Made by a program: the position numbers and the translations under genes | DNA from: Xanthomonas pisi DSM 18956 | GTDB lineage: Bacteria > Pseudomonadota > Gammaproteobacteria > Xanthomonadales > Xanthomonadaceae | Direction: 5' to 3' | Assembly (NCBI RefSeq): GCF_001010415.1 | Contig: NZ_JPLE01000017.1 | Span: forward strand, 67,176 to 131,175 | Length of the DNA: 64,000 nucleotides | Notes under the pieces: model-generated | What the model saw: the letters and a program-made list of their open reading frames with translations, nothing else | Databases searched by the model: none | Told to the model about the DNA's origin: nothing | Shown: positions 43,976 through 52,011 of the stretch, piece by piece | Layout of the letters: every line of letters starts with the position of its first letter | Numbering within the stretch: position 1 is the first letter of the stretch

Positions 43976-44551
43976 GCCGTCATCTGCAATGGCTGACTCC
44001 TAATCTCTGCATGGCTGTTGCAGTCGGTTTCGTTGCAGTCAGCGCACTCGTTGCTCCTCGCCTGGTCTACCGACTCAGCAATGACGGCGGCTTTGTCGAG
44101 AATGGCGAGCAAGTCGACCTCGGTCGCTGGACTCGAATTTCTGTCTATCGGAACGGGGGGGGCGATTCTCGGCATAAATCGGCCAGATCGTGACCCGCCC
44201 TTGCACCACGAATCATGGATCAATACTGGACAATGGCTGCGTTTCGATCATGTGCCGGCGACGCGGCGCAGTCGCTTTGTCGCTGAGGTTCGCGTGCATC
44301 CGGAGTGGCCCCGCGACCGTGCTACCGAAGTCGAGTTCCGAGTGCTTGCACTCGCGCCGGGCAAGCCGCCCCTGCAGGCGACACTGACGCCCAGCCTGGA
44401 AAAACAGACCGAATGGACCCGAATTGAACTGGACCTTGCACCACTGGCTGGAGATAACGTAAAGATTCAGCTGGTACCGAGTGCGCAGCAGGGGATCTGG
44501 ACGCTAATGCGAGATCCCAAGGTCGTGGTGGCGGAAGTGGCCGCACAGTAG
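43972..44551 (+). pseudogene. Membrane-anchored extracytoplasmic partner, frameshifted at a G8 run
   Basis: The frame opened at ATG 43972 encodes an N-terminal membrane anchor (NLCMAVAVGFVAVSALVAP) and the start of a soluble domain, then ends at 44193 after 73 codons. The continuation, GINRPDRDPPLHHESWINTG onward to the stop at 44551, lies one base out of frame. The switch coincides with eight consecutive G residues at 44155-44162. With seven Gs the two parts join into one 192-residue protein reading N-G-G-A-I-L-G. The soluble part resembles an all-beta domain (FVAEVRVHPEW, TEVEFRVLALAPGKPPLQAT) and weakly recalls the lipoprotein at 39914. It may be a phase-variable gene, a recent mutation or a sequencing error. 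Confidence 0.7.
44155..44162 (+). repeat. G8 homopolymer inside coding sequence
   Basis: Eight consecutive G residues sit exactly where the reading frame of the partner gene breaks. Homopolymers of this length slip during replication and are used as on/off switches in surface-structure genes of other bacteria. Confidence 0.8.
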
Positions 44552-44600
44552 TAACCGGGGCGTGGGAGCGTCGCCCCCCGTCTTCAGACCCGATGAGGGC

Positions 44601-45578
44601 TCAATTACCTAACGCGCGCCACTCGTCTACGACATCGAGAATGTGCTGCGCGCGTGCCTGGTAGGTATGTTCGTTGATGGTGCGGCGTTGCGCCGCCTCT
44701 GCGATACGTGCGCACCCACTACGATCCGACAGTACCTGATCCATCAGGTGTGCAAACTCAGCAGCCGAGTTGTAAAGCAGGATTTCGCTACCAGGGCGGT
44801 AGTATTCGGTGATCTCTAGACTCTCGACGAAGAACGCCTGAGTGGTTCCGGCCATAGCAGCCTCGAAGGTTCGCGGCCCAGGTGTAGAAGGCTCGAGTTT
44901 GAAGCGATCGTTGGCGTAATTGAAATCACGGCCCATATTGAGTGTCACCAAAGACCGCGCATAGTGATCGGACAGCTGATCATTAGGCAGTCGACGATTG
45001 CTGCAGAACGCGAGCTCATTGGGCCAGCCATCACCAAGAATCATCGCATCGTATGACTGCAGGGTCTTGCGCAGGTCGCCCAAGAGGCGCTTACGGTTAG
45101 CGAAAGCGACGCCGCAGAAAAAAATGTTGATGTCTTTGTCCGCGTGAACCGGCCGCCAATGTGCTCGCTGGCTAGCAGCCAGAGGTAAGTGCCGCGCAAA
45201 CGGGTGTGCATAGTGCTCGGCGCACCAGCGGTCATTGCTGAAGACGATATCGGCAACGTGACGGATCTTGTAGTTGTAATCGAACTCATAAGGGTCATCG
45301 TGCAGCCAGAACACCATAGGCACACCAGCCTGCGTGCAGTAACGGCGGAGACGCGCATACTCGGCATCGTCAGGCATGCACGAACCAAAACAGACAACTA
45401 CATCTGGCTGCAGCTCGCTCGCACGTTCAGCGGCAAACTCCAGCGGGGTTGCCAACGCTTGCACTACTTGCGGCAGTTGCGCAAACCCTTCTGCCACATA
45501 CTCGCGCAGAACGACATTGCGGTTCTGGTTGTCAGGAGATGCCCCGCTGACTAAGATCTTTTGCGCAATAGCAGTCAT
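44601..45578 (-). CDS. Glycosyltransferase, CgeB-like
   Basis: Protein of 325 residues resembling CgeB-type glycosyltransferases (Glyco_trans_1_2 family, GT-B fold). Characteristic parts are PDVVVCFGSCMPDDAEYARL, FWLHDDPYEFDYN, DIVFSNDRWCAEHY and the C-terminal nucleotide-sugar-binding region STPGPRTFEAAMAGTTQAFF with a conserved Glu. The N-terminal half of its operon neighbour at 45575-48082 has the same layout (ANADLFDLVFTND, TPGPRFFEVALAGG), so the two are paralogous. It overlaps that gene by four bases and is the last gene of the operon coming from metB. It probably adds one sugar of the O-antigen repeat or core. Confidence 0.85.
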   Translation of the reverse strand: MTAIAQKILVSGASPDNQNRNVVLREYVAEGFAQLPQVVQALATPLEFAAERASELQPDVVVCFGSCMPDDAEYARLRRYCTQAGVPMVFWLHDDPYEFDYNYKIRHVADIVFSNDRWCAEHYAHPFARHLPLAASQRAHWRPVHADKDINIFFCGVAFANRKRLLGDLRKTLQSYDAMILGDGWPNELAFCSNRRLPNDQLSDHYARSLVTLNMGRDFNYANDRFKLEPSTPGPRTFEAAMAGTTQAFFVESLEITEYYRPGSEILLYNSAAEFAHLMDQVLSDRSGCARIAEAAQRRTINEHTYQARAQHILDVVDEWRALGN

Positions 45579-48082
45579 GTTCGCACTCCTCCGAGGCGCC
45601 GCGCAATTTCCTGTAGAACTCTCGCGATCGTAGTTCCAAGCCCGTTTTTCTTATAGAAACGGTATGCCTTGCGTACGAGGCCTACCGGGAGGACCGGAGT
45701 TGGGCCATTACCTCCATCGGCGACGCTTGCCGCACGCGGCGGGATTACCCAGTTCGGTTCGACGAGTAAAATGCCGAGATCTCGAATGGTGTTGCCGCGC
45801 GGGTAATTTTGCGTACGCCGCACGAAAGGCTGCAGCGGCAGCAGCTCGACATACAGGTCACGGAGCCACCGCATGTGTTCGTCATGGTGTTGCGTGGTCG
45901 CCGCCAACACGCGGCCACGTATGGCTTCCAAGCCGGAACGGTCGGCAATCAGCTGGCGGATCAGGCAAACCATACTGCCGGCTTCGCTGACTGGAATTAC
46001 GTAGCCATTTTCCCCATGGATCACCCGCTCTCCCAGAGCCCCGATATCAGAAACAATCGGAACCACTCCGGCAGACCATGCTTCGGACAGGCTAATGCAG
46101 TAGGTTTCGGGCCAAATCGAGAAGTGGATCGACAGATCATAACCTGCCAGGATCTGCTTCAAGGTTCCTGGTTTATAGGCACCATGCAGCTTCAGGTTGG
46201 GAATCTTAAGAATATCCAGAATCGTCTGGTATTCAGCCGGAACCGGACCCACAATACTGATTTCCACCTCATCGTAACGCAGTTGATTGAGCACATGGAT
46301 CAGTTCGTTGCCGCCCTTGTTGCGAGTGAAGTTGCCGGGTATGGCAACCCTCAACTTGCCCCGGTGTAACTGCGGCAACGGCACAGCAGCTATTTCGTCA
46401 TCCTTTGGCATGGGGACCGCATTGACGCGAAGACGGCCGGAGTCCGACAGACCCGGATACATCCGCTCGTAGAGCGCAGCGACTCCGGGCGTATTTGCGT
46501 GCAGCACGTCCATGTTTTCCAGCACGCGACTGAAGAAAGCGCGTCGGCGTGCTTGGCTGCCGGTGTCAGCACCCCGCGAAGCATTTAGGCAAACATCGCA
46601 AGTTTCGATCGGCAACGAGGGAATATTGCAGTACACCTCGCGATAATCGAGCAGATTGAAGCGAGAACATACGGCATAGTAGTCGTGGAGACTGAAGAGA
46701 CAACGCAACCCTAAAGCTGCAGGCAGCAGGCAGATCGAAGGCGGATGCCCTATCAGGTGCTGGAAATGCACCAGTTCAATGCCGTACTTGTAAAGCAACC
46801 CGGAAAAAGCTTCTTCGCGCAGGGAACAGGTCAATGCGGCCTCGTCCAGCCCTCCATCAAAGTCGATCGATTCGATGACTTCCAGTGCTTCGTTGCGCAA
46901 TGTATAGCGGCTGCCGCTAGGCTGGACGCTACGGTCGGGCGTATAAAATAGGAACTCGATCTCGCCAGCCAATGCCTGGCGTACTGATTCTTGATAGACC
47001 TCCACGCCTCCGTAAGGAGCTACACCGAGGATATTGTGCGACACGACCAGAACTTTACGTCGAGCCAGTGGAGAAAGCTCGCCAGGCTTCTTGATTGACT
47101 CGGGCTCGCTCTGCAAAGCCTCCACACAAGACAGTAGATACTCCACCCGGTGTAGGTATAGATGCTGCTTCAGCGTAACCGCCTGCGCCGATCGGGCGAC
47201 CGCCATACGCTCCCCGGGACGGGCTAGGTAGTGCCTGAGTTTTTCAATACAATCTGCAGGACCGTCGAAGCCAATGTAGTCGCGGCCGTCTTGGTAATAG
47301 TCCTGGACCCGGATCTCAGGAATAGAAACATCGACCAGCTGAAAACCACCCGCCAGCGCGACTTCGAAGAAACGCGGACCAGGCGTATGCGCCACTGGAT
47401 CGTTACCAGAAGACGAGAATGAACGATGCAGGGTCAGAACCGAACGGCTACGGTTGGCGAACCGGGCGAATTCGGTATTTGGCGTGCGCCAGTCGTAGGC
47501 GCTCGGATCCATGCCGAGTTTGGGTGCCGGAATATAAGGATTAGCGGGCAATGCCAGCTTCAGATTAATCTCCGGAATCGCCGACTGCAGGCGCGCAAGG
47601 AAGTCGGAGCGATTGGGCCATGCCGTACCTGCGAAAAACAGATCGTACAGATAATGGGCATCGTCGTGATCATCGGGAATGGCATGAAAATGGAAGCGTG
47701 GATCGGCTGCCAGCGGCAGCGACACTCCCTTGCCGCCATATCCAGACACACTTCCCGAGTCATTGGTGAACACCAGATCGAAAAGATCAGCATTAGCGAC
47801 GTTGATGCTGCGTTCGTACGGGTCCTCAGTCACCCAAAGTACGCTGCGTCCGCACACCTGAGCGACGCGCTCGACGATGGGGCGGTCCAGTTGCTCCCCG
47901 TCGAAGGCGATGAAGAGATTGCAGGCACTACGCTCGGCTGCCAAAACGGCGTCGGCGTAGTCTGCACGCACCACGCACTCCACCGCGTCCACTTCGGCCA
48001 AGGCCCTGGCCATGGCTAAGCAGATGTAGTGATTCGGATTGCTCTTCTTCGTATCGAGGATCAGAACGCGCCATTGCTTCAT
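45575..48082 (-). CDS. Two-domain glycosyltransferase (CgeB-like plus GT4-like)
   Basis: Protein of 835 residues with two GT-B units. Residues about 1-325 are CgeB-like (SVLWVTEDPYERSINVANAD, HTPGPRFFEVALAGGFQLV). From about residue 345 a family 4-type transferase begins with RKVLVVSHNILGVAPYGGVEVY, continues with FSLHDYYAVCSRFNLLDY and LRVAIPGNFTRNKGGNELI, and carries the donor-site region SIWPETYCISLSEAWSAGVV with the expected Glu. Such double enzymes often add two sugars per repeat or build a polymer; in Xanthomonas O-antigen loci large multi-domain transferases are common. The start at 48082 is 48 bases below the methyltransferase gene. Sugar specificity is unknown. Confidence 0.85.
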   Translation of the reverse strand: MKQWRVLILDTKKSNPNHYICLAMARALAEVDAVECVVRADYADAVLAAERSACNLFIAFDGEQLDRPIVERVAQVCGRSVLWVTEDPYERSINVANADLFDLVFTNDSGSVSGYGGKGVSLPLAADPRFHFHAIPDDHDDAHYLYDLFFAGTAWPNRSDFLARLQSAIPEINLKLALPANPYIPAPKLGMDPSAYDWRTPNTEFARFANRSRSVLTLHRSFSSSGNDPVAHTPGPRFFEVALAGGFQLVDVSIPEIRVQDYYQDGRDYIGFDGPADCIEKLRHYLARPGERMAVARSAQAVTLKQHLYLHRVEYLLSCVEALQSEPESIKKPGELSPLARRKVLVVSHNILGVAPYGGVEVYQESVRQALAGEIEFLFYTPDRSVQPSGSRYTLRNEALEVIESIDFDGGLDEAALTCSLREEAFSGLLYKYGIELVHFQHLIGHPPSICLLPAALGLRCLFSLHDYYAVCSRFNLLDYREVYCNIPSLPIETCDVCLNASRGADTGSQARRRAFFSRVLENMDVLHANTPGVAALYERMYPGLSDSGRLRVNAVPMPKDDEIAAVPLPQLHRGKLRVAIPGNFTRNKGGNELIHVLNQLRYDEVEISIVGPVPAEYQTILDILKIPNLKLHGAYKPGTLKQILAGYDLSIHFSIWPETYCISLSEAWSAGVVPIVSDIGALGERVIHGENGYVIPVSEAGSMVCLIRQLIADRSGLEAIRGRVLAATTQHHDEHMRWLRDLYVELLPLQPFVRRTQNYPRGNTIRDLGILLVEPNWVIPPRAASVADGGNGPTPVLPVGLVRKAYRFYKKNGLGTTIARVLQEIARRLGGVRT

Positions 48083-48130
48083 CGAGACATACCATTCGTC
48101 GCCGTGGGGTGGTGGGTAATCAGGTGCAAA

Positions 48131-49192
48131 TCAACCGAACAATCTGCGCACCCGCCGCAATGGCCCCATCAAACGCCAACTCAACGATCCCCGCACCCGC
48201 TCCAATTCTCTTGTGATGGACAGCAACGATGCATTTAAATCTTGGTTTTCCTTCTCACGAGAAGCAAGAATTGCCTGACTGTGACTCAGCTGTTCGCGAA
48301 GCAACAAATCAGCGGCATCTAAAGAGGATGTCAGCTCATCCATCTTCAAGGCTGCTTTGTGCAGAGCATCTATCCGCTGCTCAAGACCTGTCTTGAGATC
48401 GACGACCTCCTGACTAAGCGCCTGGCGGGCAGTTTCATGCTCGTTAACCAAGCCAATAAGGCGACCCTGCTCTCGAGCCAGAGTTACTATGTCGATATTG
48501 GCGTCGATCAGCTTACCGAGCTGATCGAACAACCTATTACCAAGCACTGCATCTCCATTAGCATCGTCCAGACGACACAGATCTAACAACGGCTGGGGCT
48601 GTTCGGGGCCAACAAGCAATACCCCCAAGCCGTGAGTGTGCGTGAAAGCGAATGATGGATACTGGACTCGCATCTCGTCCCAATACTTCCAAACACCAAA
48701 GCCACGCTCCCGGACGTTGATGTCATGGAACAGGACGACTGCGCGCCTGGAAAGCTTTGCCTGCCATGTCTCGAAATCGTTTCGAACCGCTTCATACGTG
48801 TGCAGGCCATCGATATGCAATACATCAACAGTACCGTCATCAAAATATTCGACGGCTTCCTCGAAGCGCATACGCATGAGACGGGAGAAATCTGCATAGT
48901 TGCGCTCGTGATAATCCAACAGTGGCAGAAACACTTCATCGCCGTATTCGCCAGCATGCTCATCACCTTGCCACGTGTCGACCGCATAGCATCGTGTCGG
49001 AGCCGCGCAAGTCTGGACAGCCTGACAGAAAGCCAGGTAAGAAGCGCCACGATGCGTTCCCAACTCTACAAGAATATCTGGGCGCACGAGTTCAACCAGC
49101 CAGGCTGCAAACGGGATATGCCCCAACCACGCGCTTTCGGGCGTGTTGCGCGGCTGCATGAACATCGAATTGTTGATGGTGAAGCTGATCAT
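48131..49192 (-). CDS. Methyltransferase with C-terminal coiled coil
   Basis: Protein of 353 residues. Residues about 35-200 form a class I methyltransferase of the Methyltransf_24 type: DILVELGTHRGASYLAFC (SAM motif I), RCYAVDTWQGDEH, VDVLHIDGLHTYEAVRNDFE and RRAVVLFHDINVRERGFGV. From about residue 245 the sequence becomes a long coiled coil (ARQALSQEVVDLKTGLEQRI, LLREQLSHSQAILASREKEN) ending in the basic tail SLSWRLMGPLRRVRRLFG, which could bind the membrane. The ATG at 49192 has GAGG at a good distance; the adjacent ATG at 49195 and one at 49165 are alternatives. It is encoded in the Wzm/Wzt operon. A role in capping the O-chain is discussed under findings. Confidence 0.82.
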   Translation of the reverse strand: MISFTINNSMFMQPRNTPESAWLGHIPFAAWLVELVRPDILVELGTHRGASYLAFCQAVQTCAAPTRCYAVDTWQGDEHAGEYGDEVFLPLLDYHERNYADFSRLMRMRFEEAVEYFDDGTVDVLHIDGLHTYEAVRNDFETWQAKLSRRAVVLFHDINVRERGFGVWKYWDEMRVQYPSFAFTHTHGLGVLLVGPEQPQPLLDLCRLDDANGDAVLGNRLFDQLGKLIDANIDIVTLAREQGRLIGLVNEHETARQALSQEVVDLKTGLEQRIDALHKAALKMDELTSSLDAADLLLREQLSHSQAILASREKENQDLNASLLSITRELERVRGSLSWRLMGPLRRVRRLFG

Positions 49193-49250
49193 CATGGCCT
49201 CATAAATCTTGTCTGGAGCAACAAGGCCGATGGCCTATGTGCCGTCTGGT

Positions 49251-49808
49251 TTAACGAAATCGCTGGACGAACGCTTCCACGCTACCGCCACAAAGATCGG
49301 ACTGCCGCGCATGGATCTCCTCGATCGGCCAATCCCACCAGCAGATACGCATCAACGCGTCGACCTGTTCGGGCGTGAAACGCATCTTCACCTGGCGTGC
49401 AGGGTTGCCCGTCACTACCGAATACGGCGCTACGTCGCGCGTAACCACAGCGCGCGCACCAATGATCGCGCCATCGCCCACAGTCACACCGGAAAGAATG
49501 GTCGCGCCATAGCCGATCCATACATCGTTGCCGATCCGCGTCGGCCCCTTGGTCGCCGGATGGCCGTCGCGTCCGGCGAGAGCATCACCAAATGCAATGC
49601 GTAACGGAAAGGTCGTCACCCATTCGCTGCGATGCTCGCCACCACCGAAGATGACGACTTCTTCCGCGATCGAGCAAAATGCCCCGACACTCACCGACTC
49701 GTCATCGCCCCACACCTTGAATTGCGGATTGCCGTAGGTAAAGCGACCGACCTCCACACGTGGATCATGGCTAAGCAACGGAGCGATCTGGCTTGCGTAT
49801 CCGCTCAC
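49251..49808 (-). CDS. CatB-type O-acetyltransferase (hexapeptide repeat)
   Basis: Left-handed beta-helix acetyltransferase of 185 residues. The catalytic His59 lies in the family motif [14 protein letters not shown], and hexapeptide turns are seen in [18 protein letters not shown] and [27 protein letters not shown], ending with the usual [13 protein letters not shown]. Members in glycan loci transfer acetyl from acetyl-CoA to a sugar hydroxyl. The start overlaps the wzt stop by four bases, so it is made together with the exporter; O-acetylation of the O-antigen is the natural inference. Confidence 0.9.
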   Translation of the reverse strand: MSGYASQIAPLLSHDPRVEVGRFTYGNPQFKVWGDDESVSVGAFCSIAEEVVIFGGGEHRSEWVTTFPLRIAFGDALAGRDGHPATKGPTRIGNDVWIGYGATILSGVTVGDGAIIGARAVVTRDVAPYSVVTGNPARQVKMRFTPEQVDALMRICWWDWPIEEIHARQSDLCGGSVEAFVQRFR

Positions 49809-51151
49809 GGCTTATTCACCATCTGCATCTGTACTCGGTCGAAAGGAATGCCGACTAGTCCGTAACGCAAGGTCGGCGAGGAAACTTTCAAGATCACCGC
49901 ATCGTGCAGCCAATGATGCTGAGTGTTAGTCACCGGGTCGCCCTCTGCGATGGACACCGTCATTGAGTAGTCGCCATTCGGCAGCAATGGCAGGTAAAAC
50001 TCGAACTCGGCCTCCACTGCCTGTCCAGCTTTCAACTCCATTGGTGGCTGCACATGGGTATAGGTATGTTCACCGAACAAAGACTGCCCAAGACTGTCTT
50101 TGACGAAAAACCCGATAATCGGGCTATTCATGTCACGGTGAACCTGTGCCGAAATCCGCAGCAGAACATGCTCGCCACCATAGAAAAAAGGCCGCGAGGG
50201 ATCGTCAATGTTGGTCAACGAGACTTTTTCAATGCTTGCCTCGCCTGACTTCCATCCATCCGAATGGGCGATGTTGTCGAACATCTCCAAAGTGACTTCT
50301 TCGACAGGCTTGATCGGCGCCCGTCCACTCGGGGATATGCTGCCTTTGATCTGCCGGCGATCCAGCGCCTGCAGTTTCACCTCATCGCCATAACTTTCCT
50401 GGGCGCAATACTCGATGTAAGCCTGGGTGGTTTCCTGCGCACTGGAGTGCATGCGCATTACGCCTTTGTCCAGCCAAATCGCGGACTGGCAAAAGCTCAG
50501 GACCGAGTTGGTGTCATGACTGACGAACAACAACGTACCGCGCTCGCGGAAAGAACGCAGAAAGCGCATGCATTTTTGCACGAACACCGCGTCTCCTACA
50601 GCTAGCGCTTCGTCGACCACCAGGATGTCTGCATCGACATGCGCGATCACCGCAAACGCCAGACGCACGTACATACCACTGGAATACACCTTGACCGGCT
50701 GATCGACGAAATCGCCGATATCGGCGAAGGCCACGATCCGATCAAAGCGCTCGACGACCTGCTCGTGGCTCAGACCAAGGATGGCTGCACTCATGAACAC
50801 GTTTTCGCGCCCAGTGAATTCGGGATTGAAACCCGCGCCGAGTTCCAGTAACGCAGCAACCCGTCCTTTTACTTTGATGTCACCAGTACTGGGAGTGAGC
50901 GTGCCGCAGATCATCTGCAGCAGCGTCGACTTGCCCGAACCATTCCGCCCGATAATGCCGACTGTATCGCCCTTGCGGACCTCGAAAGAAAGGTCATGCA
51001 GCGCCCAGAACTCTTTGAAATAGCGCCGGGACTCTAGGCCGAGCGCGCGATGCATGCGCGGCACGACAGCCTGCTTAATCCGGTCGTGTGGTTTGTCGTA
51101 GACCTGATAACACTTGGAAACGCCAGAAACCTGGATTGCCAACTCTGGCAT
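49805..51151 (-). CDS. wzt: O-antigen ABC exporter ATPase with C-terminal recognition domain
   Basis: ATPase of 448 residues that powers export of completed, undecaprenyl-linked O-antigen through Wzm. Nucleotide-binding domain: Walker [10 protein letters not shown] (residues 68-76), the polysaccharide-exporter segment [19 protein letters not shown], signature [16 protein letters not shown], and Walker [13 protein letters not shown]. From about residue 300 a beta-sandwich domain follows ([53 protein letters not shown]), like the carbohydrate-recognition domain of E. coli O8/O9a Wzt that reads the capped chain end. The ATG at 51151 is chosen by conservation; the upstream in-frame region is not Wzt-like. 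The gap to wzm is 41 bases. Confidence 0.93.
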   Translation of the reverse strand: MPELAIQVSGVSKCYQVYDKPHDRIKQAVVPRMHRALGLESRRYFKEFWALHDLSFEVRKGDTVGIIGRNGSGKSTLLQMICGTLTPSTGDIKVKGRVAALLELGAGFNPEFTGRENVFMSAAILGLSHEQVVERFDRIVAFADIGDFVDQPVKVYSSGMYVRLAFAVIAHVDADILVVDEALAVGDAVFVQKCMRFLRSFRERGTLLFVSHDTNSVLSFCQSAIWLDKGVMRMHSSAQETTQAYIEYCAQESYGDEVKLQALDRRQIKGSISPSGRAPIKPVEEVTLEMFDNIAHSDGWKSGEASIEKVSLTNIDDPSRPFFYGGEHVLLRISAQVHRDMNSPIIGFFVKDSLGQSLFGEHTYTHVQPPMELKAGQAVEAEFEFYLPLLPNGDYSMTVSIAEGDPVTNTQHHWLHDAVILKVSSPTLRYGLVGIPFDRVQMQMVNKP

Positions 51152-51192
51152 TGGGGGAGCCCTTAGTTCAGTGTCGAATGTGGATACCACTG

Positions 51193-52011
51193 TCAAACAA
51201 CGTCCGCGAATCCGCGACGGACCAGTTGGAACCAGTAGTAACCAAGGTAGGCAAGCACCACGCTTCCGATGAAGTACTTCAATAGCCCCGACCAATCTGG
51301 CGGCAAGCCCCACATCAACACGTTGCGCGATTGCTCGATGATGAAAGTGAGCGGATTGAGGTAAATCAGCTTCTGCATGCTTGGCGGCAATGAAGAGACT
51401 GGATACAACGCGGGACTCATGAACAACAACACGGTTGCCAGTAGTCCGGTGATCTGCCCGATATCACGGTAGTACACGCCTAGTGCCGCAAAGAACCAAG
51501 TGACGCCGGTTGAGACCAACACCAACGGGAAAATGACGAGCGGGAAATACAACACGGTCAGCGGTAGTCGCCCGAGCAGGAAATATTGCGCAATAAGCAG
51601 CACTGCCAGGGTAATCAGCATGTGGAAGAATGCCGATGCCACTGCAGACCAGGTCAGGATTTCCAGTGGAAACACCACCTTCTTTACGTAGCTCGCGTTA
51701 CCCAGCACCAAATTTGGCGCCTTACTGATGCACTCGGAAAGAAAAGCATGGACCATGATGCCTGCAAACAGAACCACCGCGAACTCGGACCTACTACCTT
51801 GCGCCGATCCTGCCCAGCGTGCATTGAACACATAAGAGAAAACGAAGGTGTACACCGCGAGCATCAGCAACGGATTAAAAAATGACCAAGCTAGTCCGAC
51901 GATGGAGCCACGGTAACGCCCCAGCACCTCGCGCTTTGCCAATTGGTAAATAAGCTTTCGGTGCTGTCGCAGACTATGGACAGCCGACAGGACGGACAAG
52001 GGATTACGCAT
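51193..52011 (-). CDS. wzm: O-antigen ABC exporter permease
   Basis: Inner-membrane permease of 272 residues with six hydrophobic helices, ABC-2 type. It has the N-terminal amphipathic RKLIYQLAKREVLGRYRGS, the first helix region LAWSFFNPLLMLAVYTFVFS, the central NLVLGNASYVKKVVFPLEIL and the late YPVSSLPPSMQKLIYLNPLT, all typical of Wzm/KpsM-type exporters. With Wzt it moves O-antigen across the inner membrane, so this strain uses the ABC-dependent pathway for at least one polymer. The ATG at 52011 lies inside the end of metB, overlapping it by eight bases. Confidence 0.93.
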   Translation of the reverse strand: MRNPLSVLSAVHSLRQHRKLIYQLAKREVLGRYRGSIVGLAWSFFNPLLMLAVYTFVFSYVFNARWAGSAQGSRSEFAVVLFAGIMVHAFLSECISKAPNLVLGNASYVKKVVFPLEILTWSAVASAFFHMLITLAVLLIAQYFLLGRLPLTVLYFPLVIFPLVLVSTGVTWFFAALGVYYRDIGQITGLLATVLLFMSPALYPVSSLPPSMQKLIYLNPLTFIIEQSRNVLMWGLPPDWSGLLKYFIGSVVLAYLGYYWFQLVRRGFADVV

